A DNA stretch of 64,000 bases from DAOTWC01 sp048499435 (GTDB taxonomy: Bacteria; Chloroflexota; Anaerolineae; Aggregatilineales; Phototrophicaceae). Positions 7,658 through 16,820 of this stretch are shown here, in pieces (position 1 is the first letter of the stretch; each line of letters begins with the position of its first letter). The DNA lies in contig JASNZW010000001.1 of the NCBI GenBank assembly GCA_048499435.1, positions 955,761-1,019,760 of the forward strand, read 5' to 3'. The notes under the pieces are model-generated. The model had not been told where the DNA came from and did not search any database. It saw only the letters and a program-made list of their open reading frames with translations. Made by a program: the position numbers and the translations under genes.

Positions 7658-8043
7658 TCCTCGTCCGCCTTCCAGCCTTTGGCCTCCGCGAAGCGTTTGA
7701 GCCAGCCCAGGTAGGCCTGCGCTTCGGCGGCGGCCTGGCGGTACACGTCGCTGTCCTGCTCCAGCAGCCACCTGAAAGCTTCCCTGCCAAAGCCGAACTG
7801 CTCATCTGCGCCCAGCCACGCGCTGAGGTGGCTGTAAGCGGCATGGTGCTCGTTGTTGCTGCTGTCTCTGGCTTTCGCCAACAAAAAAGCGAGCGTCTGG
7901 CCCAGGCCGTCGGTCTGGATCATGGCGGGCAGGCCGCGCACCAGCGAACCGTATTTGTTCTTGTAATCGCGCTTGTCGGTCTCCTCGACCTGTTTCCAGG
8001 CCAGCGCGGCGCGCCGCTGCTGTAGGGTCTGTTGGCTCGACAT
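7654..8043 (-). CDS. cmr5: Type III-B small subunit Cmr5 (Cas11)
   Basis: 129 residues, all helical, the usual size for Cmr5. Matching segments are QQRRAALAWKQVEE, YGSLVRGLPAMIQTDGLGQTLAFLLAK and the acidic C-terminus. It forms the inner belly filament beside Cmr4 and contacts target RNA. The ATG at 8043 has AGGAG nine bases upstream and starts 15 bases after the cmr4 stop; an in-frame upstream start at 8061 would overlap cmr4. Confidence 0.93.
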   Translation of the reverse strand: MSSQQTLQQRRAALAWKQVEETDKRDYKNKYGSLVRGLPAMIQTDGLGQTLAFLLAKARDSSNNEHHAAYSHLSAWLGADEQFGFGREAFRWLLEQDSDVYRQAAAEAQAYLGWLKRFAEAKGWKADEE

Positions 8044-8057
8044 CGTTATTTCTCCTC

Positions 8058-9017
8058 TCACGCCCAGCGCAGGGCGACCATGCCCTGGCCGGTGGTCTCA
8101 TCGCCGCCAAGCTGAATGCGCTCTTTCAGGCCATCTTTCACGATCTTGCTGACAACGCTCTTGATCTCACTTGAGCCGCGCCCGTCACCTGTTTTGCGCG
8201 CGTTTTGGAACATGATCGGGCTGACAAGCAGCGTATCCGACGGCAGCGATTCCTGTGTCCACAGCCCGCTTCCATCTACTGTTTTGGTTGCCCGATCCAG
8301 TCGCACGCGGGTTGCGATCTCGGTGCTGCTGACGGTGAAATCGCGGAAGTCGTCGTCAGGCAGGATAACCAGACTCGTCATGATTTTGCCGCGCCAGTAG
8401 GCGTAGGCGTCGCCATCGGGGAAGGCGTTCGTTGCCAGCCACGCGGCGATAGCATCGGCGGCAGCGTCCGGCTTCGGCGCGAAGGTGAACTCCTCCAGCA
8501 CAATTCTGCCGCTGGCGACGAGATCGCTCTGCTTTGTGATCAGCGCGCTGCGCGATTCGAGTACAGGTATGGCCGGGAAATCGGATCTCAGCCGCGCCAG
8601 CCGGGCCAGCGCCGCCGGGCAGGTGGCGTAGGCGAAGACGCCCTTCAGCGCCCGCACCGGAAACAGCACGATGCGCGCATCGCCTACTGAGACGGCCCCG
8701 GCGAACAAACGCTTTTTCTTGACATCATCAGGGTCAGGTTCTTCTCCGCCGAAGATACGGTCAATAAAGTCTTCGATGTCATCCCGGCGCTCAATTCCTA
8801 TGCTGTGAAGCTGGCTGTCATCCAACGACTCAAGCCTCGATTGCGCCTGCGAGCGCAGCGCGCCCTTGACGCCGCTACCCTGCACCAGCGGAAACTGCGT
8901 GGCGCGTTCGCGCTGGATCGGCAGGTCAACGGCGCTGACGCTGCTGCCGGTGCCAGCGTGCAGCGACGACTCGGTGTACATGAACAGCAGGGCGTTAATC
9001 AGTTGTTGATCGCTCAT
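8058..9017 (-). CDS. cmr4: Type III-B backbone RNase Cmr4 (Cas7)
   Basis: 319 residues. The N-terminus reads SLHAGTGSSVSAVDLPIQRE, then FPLVQGSGVKGALR. This is the Cmr4 signature, and Asp31 corresponds to the catalytic aspartate that cuts target RNA at six-base intervals, so RNase activity should be intact. Several copies polymerise along the crRNA. The start at 9017 has AAGGA upstream. Gene order cmr3-cmr4-cmr5 is the normal one. Confidence 0.95.
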   Translation of the reverse strand: MSDQQLINALLFMYTESSLHAGTGSSVSAVDLPIQRERATQFPLVQGSGVKGALRSQAQSRLESLDDSQLHSIGIERRDDIEDFIDRIFGGEEPDPDDVKKKRLFAGAVSVGDARIVLFPVRALKGVFAYATCPAALARLARLRSDFPAIPVLESRSALITKQSDLVASGRIVLEEFTFAPKPDAAADAIAAWLATNAFPDGDAYAYWRGKIMTSLVILPDDDFRDFTVSSTEIATRVRLDRATKTVDGSGLWTQESLPSDTLLVSPIMFQNARKTGDGRGSSEIKSVVSKIVKDGLKERIQLGGDETTGQGMVALRWA

Positions 9018-9044
9018 GATGATTATGTCCTTTTAGCTTTTCGC

Positions 9045-10112
9045 TTACACGTAATTCCAACTGCCGGCAGCGTATGCGCCATAGCCCATCGCGCCGTAAT
9101 CAAGGTCGCCAGCAGGCGACTCGGTGAACGGTTGGCCGGTGAGCTGCGCGCCCTCGAAAAAGAAGACGCTGCCCGCCGGGACGAAATGCCGCAGTGGTTT
9201 CGGCTGGCGGCGCGCCAGATCCCACCCGCTGAGCGCCAGCGGCCTGCCCAGCGCCATCGAGACCAGCTTCGCGTCTGTCCCCACCCAGGGCGACCAGCCG
9301 CCGGCGGGCTGCCAGCCGTCACCGAACCAGGCCGGCGTCAGCAGGACAACCTTGATGTTGCCCTCTTTCGGCGCGCTGTTCGGCGGACTGTAGTTCTTCA
9401 AGACCTCATATGTGCCGGAGCGCCCCTCGCCCCCGATGCCCAGCGTGCCGGTCTGCCCGGCGAACACATCTACGGTGAGGCCCACCAGCAGGCCCACATC
9501 CTCGCACGGGCGCACAAACTGGGCGCGGTAGAGCAGGCTTTCGGCGTGGGCGCGCCGCCGATGATCCATCCCCAGCCCGGTGCGTTCCTCGCGCTGGTAG
9601 AGATCGGCAGCTTTTGTGAGTTTGACCTGGCTCATGTTGCCTTTGAGATAGGCGGCAAACGAGTCTTCATCGAGCCAGTACTCGCCGTCAGTTTCCTTCT
9701 TCAATTCAGACCCGCTCTTTGGGACCAGCGGACGCCAATCCTCGAACGGCGCGTTCGTCTGATAGGGCAGACTGCTGGCCGGGCTGAGCAGTTGTTCGCC
9801 GTGTATCACGTCCAGCGGCAGCGGCAGATAGCGTGTCAGCTTCCCGTTTTCGCGTTTCGCCACAAACGGCCCAGTGATGCGCAGCTTGCCCATGCTCGAC
9901 GGTGTGCCAACTTCTGTGTCCAGTTTGTTCGCAGCGTAGGCGCGGAAATCTGTACCGGCGCGCTCAAGATAGTGCGAGCGGATGACGCCCTGCATTGTGC
10001 CGGGCTGCGGCGGGAACAGGCTGCGGGCGTAAAAGTTCTGCCCGGCGCTGAACGGCTTTGAGTCGCGGAACATCCACACATCGAGCGCCTGAATAAACAC
10101 CCACTGCATCAT
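9045..10112 (-). CDS. cmr3: Type III-B Cmr3 (Cas5-like)
   Basis: 355 residues. The N-terminus VFIQALDVWMFRDSKPFSAGQNFYARSLFPPQP is typical of Cmr3, followed by PGTMQGVIRSHYL and, near the end, the RAMP loop. It caps the complex at the 5' tag of the crRNA and touches Cas10. The ATG overlaps the cas10 stop (ATGATG), which indicates translational coupling; the second ATG is equally possible. Confidence 0.93.
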   Translation of the reverse strand: MMQWVFIQALDVWMFRDSKPFSAGQNFYARSLFPPQPGTMQGVIRSHYLERAGTDFRAYAANKLDTEVGTPSSMGKLRITGPFVAKRENGKLTRYLPLPLDVIHGEQLLSPASSLPYQTNAPFEDWRPLVPKSGSELKKETDGEYWLDEDSFAAYLKGNMSQVKLTKAADLYQREERTGLGMDHRRRAHAESLLYRAQFVRPCEDVGLLVGLTVDVFAGQTGTLGIGGEGRSGTYEVLKNYSPPNSAPKEGNIKVVLLTPAWFGDGWQPAGGWSPWVGTDAKLVSMALGRPLALSGWDLARRQPKPLRHFVPAGSVFFFEGAQLTGQPFTESPAGDLDYGAMGYGAYAAGSWNYV

Positions 10113-11764
10113 GACTGCTCCTTTCCGCCCGACGCCAGGAAGCGCGCCAGGATCACCCAGTTCGCCAGCGACTCCCAGCCGACAATTTCAACATCTTCGC
10201 GTGTGCGGTATTTATGGTCGCCCCAGCCGCACAGGCGGGGTGCGAGATCATCAACTACCTTCTGCGTTTCCTTGCTGCCGACCAGGCTCTCTGACCGTCG
10301 CTTGAGCAGACGCCGTACCTCCGCAGCGCGCGCTTCGGGTGGAATAAAGACGTTTACTGTCTCTTTCCCATCCGTGTCTTCTTTTGGCTTGACAACCAGC
10401 GCATACGCCATTTCGCTCAGGTCATAGCCGATTTTGGCCGAAAGCCGGGCTGGTTTGCTGAACGCCTGTATCAGTTCGCTCACCAGCGCGGCGATGCTGT
10501 CCAATTCCTTCCGATCTTGGTCATGTTTCTCGTCTTCTTCGTAAAGCGCCCACCTCGCCCCGGCGGTGCGCTGCTGTGTGCCGTGCGCCTCGGTGACGAC
10601 TACCGCGTCGCGGCCATAGTCGTGCTTGGCGCTCCGTTCGGCGCTGCGCGCAAGACTCAGCGCGATATCCAGCGGATAGTTGGACGGCACGACGGCGATG
10701 CCCGCACTCATGGTCGGGCTGTCAACCATGCCGGACAGTTTCTCCGCATACTTACGGCGGATCGTGTCAGCGCAGGGGATGGCATAGCGCAACGGCAGCA
10801 GCGCCAGCACATCGTCGCCGCCGGCATAGACCAGCGCTGCGCGCCCGTGTTTGTTGCTCTTTGCCTCCGCGTCGTAGTGGCTTATGATGTCGGGCACAGT
10901 TTTATCAGCGAATTCAGCCAGCGCCGCTGAGAAAGCGCGATGCGCGTTCCCGCTTTTCAGGCCGCTGAGCTTCGGGCCCATCCGGTCGCCATCCATCGCC
11001 AGGATAGCGAAGTAGCCCTCAAGCTCCTTGCCGCGCTGTTTATCTGTCTTGTCCTCTTCGCGTAGACCGGCGATGTCTTCGGTGGACGGGAACGGTTCGC
11101 TTATTGACAGGACTCTAGCGTCAACAGCGAACCGTTTGATGAGCGCCAGCGCGCCGAGCCGTTCGTTGGGGCGCAGTTCCTTGTCGCCAACCTGACTGCT
11201 CAGTCTCGACCAATCCAGCGGCAGCGCCTGTCCCGCGCCGGTGAGGGTGCATTTCCAGCCCGGCTCGTCAATCTGCGGAAAGTGGCGCGCATTCTTGCGC
11301 TGCGCCATCGCCCGCTTGACGGTGTTGAAGCTGCGGCTGTGGTTGCGTTCGTCATAATGCACAGCGACCCAGTACACTTCCATCCAGGTTTCGATCTGCC
11401 GGTCGAACACGTCTTCCCATCTGTCAGGCGTTTGCGCGTCCTGGACGGCCCGCCTGCTCAGCCATGCCTTGACACCCCCGGCGATCTCACGCCAGCGGCC
11501 ACGTATCTGTTCCTCGACGTATTCGCATATCCCGTTGGGTTCGTCCTCAGTGAGGAAAGCGAACAGGTTCGGCACGCTTTCCGGCAGGCTGCCATTCACG
11601 ACAGCGGGGTACAGCAGGTCGGCATGGGCGGCACGCGCTGCTTCGACACCGGCCCGCGCCAACTCGCTGAGCAGCCAGCTTCCCACCAGCAAATCCTGCG
11701 TGCGCCGCCCAGAAGCGATAAAGCTCTGCACCGGGCCGATATGGATGTGACAGAGATGGGTCAT
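10109..11764 (-). CDS. cmr2: Cas10 (Cmr2), cyclase type without HD domain
   Basis: 551 residues, short for Cmr2, which often has 800 or more. The protein begins directly with CHIHIGPVQSFIASGRRTQDLLVGSWLLSEL, the first Palm region, so the N-terminal HD DNase domain is missing. The second Palm carries LVYAGGDDVLALLP (GGDD at 315-318) and the first Palm LAMDGDRMG, so cyclic oligoadenylate synthesis should be intact. The start is set at 11764, one base after the cmr1 stop; the upstream frame lies in cmr1. With two CARF genes in the operon, signalling is the likely main output. Confidence 0.93.
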   Translation of the reverse strand: MTHLCHIHIGPVQSFIASGRRTQDLLVGSWLLSELARAGVEAARAAHADLLYPAVVNGSLPESVPNLFAFLTEDEPNGICEYVEEQIRGRWREIAGGVKAWLSRRAVQDAQTPDRWEDVFDRQIETWMEVYWVAVHYDERNHSRSFNTVKRAMAQRKNARHFPQIDEPGWKCTLTGAGQALPLDWSRLSSQVGDKELRPNERLGALALIKRFAVDARVLSISEPFPSTEDIAGLREEDKTDKQRGKELEGYFAILAMDGDRMGPKLSGLKSGNAHRAFSAALAEFADKTVPDIISHYDAEAKSNKHGRAALVYAGGDDVLALLPLRYAIPCADTIRRKYAEKLSGMVDSPTMSAGIAVVPSNYPLDIALSLARSAERSAKHDYGRDAVVVTEAHGTQQRTAGARWALYEEDEKHDQDRKELDSIAALVSELIQAFSKPARLSAKIGYDLSEMAYALVVKPKEDTDGKETVNVFIPPEARAAEVRRLLKRRSESLVGSKETQKVVDDLAPRLCGWGDHKYRTREDVEIVGWESLANWVILARFLASGGKEQS

Positions 11765-11765
11765 C

Positions 11766-12683
11766 TCACCAGCCTCCCCACACAGTTTCACCGCTGAAGT
11801 GCCGTTGCGCGTCTTGCATGAAGCGGGCCAGCACATCCCACCTGATTCTATGTTCAGGTTGCGAACGCAGGGCTGTCAGCACCGGATAATAATTGTCGCC
11901 AATCTGGCGCACCTGCGCGTGCAGCGTGGACGCGCGCCGCCCGCCGCCGGCAAAGCCGAATGTATCCGATTCATTGCGGTAGGGACGGTTTCTATCACGC
12001 AGCAGGTCGAACAATGCTTGATTCGCTTCCTTAGCACTGTCATACGCCTCGCGCCCGACGACAACCCAACTGTGCTGCGGGTGCAGCGTGGGCCAGTCCG
12101 GGATGCTGGTGCGTTTCTGTGTCACGCCAATTACTGTGTTCAGCGTCGTGCCGGTGAGGGCAATGAACTCTTCGATGCTCTGCGGCGTGGCATACCACGA
12201 TTCATCCTTCGATGATACACGCACCCCGCCGAACATCCGCCGCGAACGCTTGCCTATTCCCCCTATGAGCGACCACACCTTGAGCGCGTTGAGCGCGTCG
12301 TCGGGTATGGCGACACCGGGCCGGGTCACGAACTGCAAGGAAAAGCGCTGACCGCCTGTAATTACCCTCGCCCGAGAGACGTTACCGCCGCTGAATTCGC
12401 GGTGCGGCAGCATCGCTTCGCTGTCTGTCTGTACTTCCTGGCGCGGATACACCCGCACGCTCACTGTCGACCCCACGCCGGTGGAGCCAAACACCGCGCT
12501 TTCGCGCTCCCACACCGCTTTGAGCTCGGTCGTCTGCGCGCCGGCGATGGCCCGCAGCCAGTAGCGGAGCTGGCCGCGCACCGACTGCGCGCGCATCTCC
12601 GGCTGCGCGTCGCTGCCGCGCTGATACGCGCCGTACATAAATGTTGGGCTGACCACCGTCAGCATAAACTCAATTGTCGCCAT
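11766..12683 (-). CDS. cmr1: Type III-B RAMP protein Cmr1
   Basis: 305 residues. The N-terminus has SPTFMYGAYQRGSDAQPEMR then AQSVRGQLRYWLRAIAG, matching the Cmr1 pattern E-(I/M)-R-x-x-S-(I/V)-RG-x-(L)-R-(Y/F)-W. A second RAMP-like stretch follows near residue 135 (GGIGKRSRRMFGGVRV). Cmr1 sits at the head of the complex near the crRNA 3' end and helps capture target RNA. AAAGGATGG precedes the ATG. Confidence 0.93.
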   Translation of the reverse strand: MATIEFMLTVVSPTFMYGAYQRGSDAQPEMRAQSVRGQLRYWLRAIAGAQTTELKAVWERESAVFGSTGVGSTVSVRVYPRQEVQTDSEAMLPHREFSGGNVSRARVITGGQRFSLQFVTRPGVAIPDDALNALKVWSLIGGIGKRSRRMFGGVRVSSKDESWYATPQSIEEFIALTGTTLNTVIGVTQKRTSIPDWPTLHPQHSWVVVGREAYDSAKEANQALFDLLRDRNRPYRNESDTFGFAGGGRRASTLHAQVRQIGDNYYPVLTALRSQPEHRIRWDVLARFMQDAQRHFSGETVWGGW

Positions 12684-12726
12684 TACCCATCCTTTAATCT
12701 AAAGCTTTCGAAGAAATCACAGCCAA

Positions 12727-13536
12727 CTATGGCTGCACCCACTCGACCTGGCCCATACCGTTAGTGGTGCGGATACCTACCCCAGCGAACGGCGCGTAGG
12801 CCGCCAGCGCATTGACCTGCCGGACGAACACATCGTCGCGGCGCAGCAGCGCAAACGTGACATCGCCCACGAAGCCGGTGTATGCGCCATGGCCGGCGCG
12901 CCGCGCCTCGACGGTGCGCGTCTCGATGCGATGCGCCGCCACGCTCACATTCAGCCGCACCCACTCGCGCAGGTCAGGGCGCAGCGGCACGCCGCTGAAA
13001 CGCTCCCAGCGATCAATCAGACTGCCGAAAACCCGCTCCGGCACGGGCAGCGGCATAGGGATGCCGTTGGACTTGTCGTGCGGGTGCGTCAGCTTGAACT
13101 GTGTCGGGCTGGCGAAGCGCAGCGTGATCTGGCGCGCAGGGGCCGCATTCGCCAGCAGGTCGGCATAGCTGGTGGCTGCTGTGTCCACCGCCTCAACCAT
13201 CGTCGGTTGATCATGCAGCGTCAGGCCGTGCCGCAGCCAGGCCGCCGTCAGCGCGTTGAGGCTGAGCGCGGTCAGATCAGAAAAGAGTGTGGTGAAGCGC
13301 ATTGAATAATGCGCGCGTGGGCGCAGCGTGACCAGGCCGCCCCAGCGCCCGGTGGACAGGTTCGACGCGGTAAATGCCTTAAGGCCGCTGCCATCGTGAA
13401 CCCGCGCGGCGGCGGCGGGGTTGATGGTCTGCAGGCTGTCGAGAAACGCGGCCTGTGCCGCGCGCCCCAGCCAGGCGGGAACCTCATCCGTGTGGGTGAA
13501 ACGCAGATGAAGCGTGAATGCGGCAAGGTCAGCCAT
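12727..13536 (-). CDS. cas6: CRISPR RNA endonuclease Cas6
   Basis: 269 residues, two ferredoxin-like RAMP folds. The C-terminal glycine-rich loop reads AGVGIRTTNGMGQVEW, the most conserved Cas6 signature. The first half has HYSMRFTTLF and the N-terminal HLRFTHTDEVPAW. It would cut the pre-crRNA at the base of the repeat's UUCG-type hairpin, leaving the eight-base tag. It is the first gene of the operon, with GAGGGAG before its ATG, and the next gene (cmr1) starts 43 bases downstream. Confidence 0.92.
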   Translation of the reverse strand: MADLAAFTLHLRFTHTDEVPAWLGRAAQAAFLDSLQTINPAAAARVHDGSGLKAFTASNLSTGRWGGLVTLRPRAHYSMRFTTLFSDLTALSLNALTAAWLRHGLTLHDQPTMVEAVDTAATSYADLLANAAPARQITLRFASPTQFKLTHPHDKSNGIPMPLPVPERVFGSLIDRWERFSGVPLRPDLREWVRLNVSVAAHRIETRTVEARRAGHGAYTGFVGDVTFALLRRDDVFVRQVNALAAYAPFAGVGIRTTNGMGQVEWVQP

Positions 13537-13627
13537 TACACTCCCTCAGGTCACGCGCAGCGTGCGCGTCAATTCCTACCCTCTTACTCTAACATCAACA
13601 GAACGTGGTTAAGTCTTAAGGTTTGAA

Positions 13628-13636
13628 ATTGTATCA
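13628..13636 (-). promoter_or_regulatory. Candidate extended -10 of the cas operon
   Basis: On the minus strand TGATACAAT, an extended -10 with TACAAT at 13633-13628, in the AT-rich stretch about 90 bases before cas6. No convincing -35 is seen. Confidence 0.3.
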
Positions 13637-13724
13637 GTGTGTTGACTATATGCAGATTAGCATGACAGCGAGCGGAAACGTTCAGAGCAAACCCTGAATC
13701 AGCCTGGAGGGCGTTCAGCGCGGA

Positions 13725-13986
13725 GTTTCAGTCCCCCGAAGGGGGCAGCCAAGGCTGCAATGCTGCCCAAAAAACAGGCACTCAACCATCTCCACCATAG
13801 CACCACCTGCTAAAAACGCAATTAAGGCCCTTTCTGCGCGTCGTTTTTCGGCCCCTGCGGCTGTTTTATGGCGAACAAACGAGCGCTTTCTGGAGAATCA
13901 GTTTTCTGCGCCAAAACCGGGGAGATTCTCGCAAACTGCACATAACGGTCCGCAGAAGGTCAGGGCAGGTTTCAGAGGCTTATAAC
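13725..13986 (-). CRISPR. Solitary CRISPR repeat with a second leader copy
   Basis: One perfect 37-base repeat (13725-13761) is followed by a copy of the leader (13762-13986), in the same orientation as the main array at 3949-4211. There is no second repeat to the left, so the locus has no spacer. Its promoter is altered: the -10 reads TATGGT (13799-13794) and the gap to TTGCGT (13821-13816) is 16 bases. Similarity to the main leader ends at the same base in both copies, within GGCTTATAACG. Confidence 0.9.
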
Positions 13987-14082
13987 GATGATCTGCCAGG
14001 CAAAGGACAGCGTTACCTGGTTCGACAGCTTGTAATCAACCGGGTAGTACAGCGGGCCAGGGCCGATCACCACCCCCATCAT
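13972..14082 (-). pseudogene. Possible truncated 5' gene fragment at the leader boundary
   Basis: Reading leftwards from ATGATG at 14082 the frame gives MMGVVIGPGPLYYPVDYK and then NQVTLSFAWQI, with GC-rich third positions like real genes here. It stops soon after entering the leader copy at 13986. This looks like the beginning of a gene cut by whatever placed the second leader. The family is not recognised, and a chance frame cannot be excluded. Confidence 0.3.
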
Positions 14083-14194
14083 ACATCGTCAGGCGGCGCT
14101 CAGAGACCAGGGCGCGCTCTGAATACCCGCCCGTTGACGCGGCCCCGCCCGGCGCGTTACTATCCGCATGAAAACGAGCCGCGGGTGAAAGCCT

Positions 14195-14743
14195 ATGCCA
14201 GACGAAGTGAACTTCTCTTACCGCTATCTGGATACCGACGCCGACCGCCGCAGCCTGGTCGCCGCCATCCAGCGCGTGCGGCGGCAGGTCCTTGAGCTGG
14301 CGGGGCGCGTCCCGCGCGACAGGTGGTACGAGCCGCGCTATCACGGCTGGTCGCTGGCCGCCATGCTGGGCCACCTGCAGTTGATGGACAGCCTGTCGCT
14401 GGCGCTGCTGAAAATGGCGCTGGTGGGCTTCCGCCCGCCCGTGCCCGCCGCGCTGCTGGACGGCCTGAACAACGTGATGGCCAGCGTCTACCGGCGGCGG
14501 TTGGTCGAGACGACGGTGAAGGGCATTCAGAAGCAGGAACGGGCTATCGCCCAGTTTATCATGGAGCTGCCGATCGAACGCTACACGGTGCAGGTGTACT
14601 ATCCGTCGGCCAACCGCTACCTCACAATCGAGCAGGCCGTTCAGGCGCTGTTCCTGCTCCACTGGGAAAGCCACTACCAGACGATGGCCCAGGCGGAAGG
14701 CATCTATTACGAGCCGCCGCCCGGCCGCGACATGGTCGTTTAG
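14195..14743 (+). CDS. DinB-like (DinB_2) family protein
   Basis: 182 residues, a four-helix bundle. The pattern RWYEPRYHGWSLAAMLGHLQLMD and, near the end, LLHWESHYQTMAQAEG places histidines as in the metal site of DinB/YfiT-like proteins, where they bind a divalent metal and act as thiol-dependent transferases or of unknown function. The enzyme role here is open. It ends 14 bases before dtd and is probably co-transcribed with it. Confidence 0.75.
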   Translation: MPDEVNFSYRYLDTDADRRSLVAAIQRVRRQVLELAGRVPRDRWYEPRYHGWSLAAMLGHLQLMDSLSLALLKMALVGFRPPVPAALLDGLNNVMASVYRRRLVETTVKGIQKQERAIAQFIMELPIERYTVQVYYPSANRYLTIEQAVQALFLLHWESHYQTMAQAEGIYYEPPPGRDMVV

Positions 14744-14757
14744 CGGACGGCTGGGCG

Positions 14758-15216
14758 ATGCGCGTGATTTTGCAGCGCGTCCGGCAGGGGCGCGTGACGG
14801 TGGACGGCGTCGTGACCGGGGCTGTCGAGCTGGGGCTGGTGGCGCTGGTCGGCGTGACGCACGCCGACACGCCCGCTGAAGCCGACCTGCTGGCGCGCAA
14901 GACCGCCAGCCTGCGTATCTTCGACGACGCCAGCGGCAAAATGAACCTGTCAGCGCTGGAGGTGGGCGCGGGCGCGCTGGTGATCTCGCAGTTCACGCTC
15001 TACGCTGACGCGCGCCGGGGCCGCCGCCCCGGCTTCACCGATGCCGCCCGGCCCGAAGCCGCCGCGCCGCTGGTGGCGCGCTACGCCGAACGCCTGCGCG
15101 CGGAGGGCATCGCCCGCGTGGAACACGGCGTCTTTGGCGCGCTGATGCTGGTCGAAATCCACAACGACGGCCCGGTGACGATCATCCTTGACAGCGCCGA
15201 CTTCGCCAGCGGGTAA
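14758..15216 (+). CDS. dtd: D-aminoacyl-tRNA deacylase
   Basis: 152 residues, full length for DTD, starting MRVILQRVRQGRVTVDG. Both catalytic motifs are present: SQFTLYADARRGRRPGF and, at the C-terminus, NDGPVTIIL, which together hold the D-amino acid at the dimer interface. It removes D-amino acids (and glycine from tRNA-Ala) mischarged on tRNA. The ATG at 14758 is chosen; the open frame extends upstream, but only through the preceding gene. Confidence 0.95.
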   Translation: MRVILQRVRQGRVTVDGVVTGAVELGLVALVGVTHADTPAEADLLARKTASLRIFDDASGKMNLSALEVGAGALVISQFTLYADARRGRRPGFTDAARPEAAAPLVARYAERLRAEGIARVEHGVFGALMLVEIHNDGPVTIILDSADFASG

Positions 15217-15258
15217 GCGCGCGCAAAACCGCCCCCCTTCACCCGGCGCAAACTGTGC

Positions 15259-15264
15259 TATAAT
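15259..15264 (+). promoter_or_regulatory. Extended -10 promoter of the DEAD-box helicase gene
   Basis: TGTGC followed by TATAAT, a consensus extended -10; the -35 is poor. It leaves a 5' untranslated leader of roughly 140 bases before the start at 15410, as is common for cold-inducible helicases. Confidence 0.5.
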
Positions 15265-15409
15265 GCCTCGGAACGGGATTGAGATTGATATGTGTGCTGC
15301 GGCGCCGCCGCGGAAACCCCCTGTCACCCTCAACGCCAGTCACTATTCAACGCGCTGAACGCTGCCCGGCACAGCCCGGCAGATTCACACAGTTACCCCT
15401 TGAGGTTGC

Positions 15410-16678
<1,269 letters not shown>

Positions 16679-16715
16679 CCAACGGCGAGCCGGCGCGGGC
16701 GGCTTCTGCCTTTAC

Positions 16716-16755
16716 CGCCATCCCCTTTCACCGTCACACAGCGAAGGGGATGGCG
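16716..16755. terminator. Strong hairpin downstream of the helicase gene
   Basis: CGCCATCCCCTT (16716-16727) pairs perfectly with AAGGGGATGGCG (16744-16755), a 12-base stem with a 16-base loop. There is no U-tract on either side, so termination is uncertain. Confidence 0.45.
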
Positions 16756-16820
16756 CGCAGCCAACCTGACAGAGCCGTCCCGCCTTCACTGCCGGCCCGC
16801 CCGGCAGGCCGCAACGGGAA

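Noticed and set aside
14036..14674. A 212-residue frame on the minus strand
   Set aside because: It is antisense to the DinB-like gene and has no ribosome site or domain.
16716..16755. Shared AAGGGGATGGC core with the terminator at 46297-46331, as a possible mobile element
   Set aside because: Only about 11 bases are shared and the rest differs; simple terminator stems explain it.
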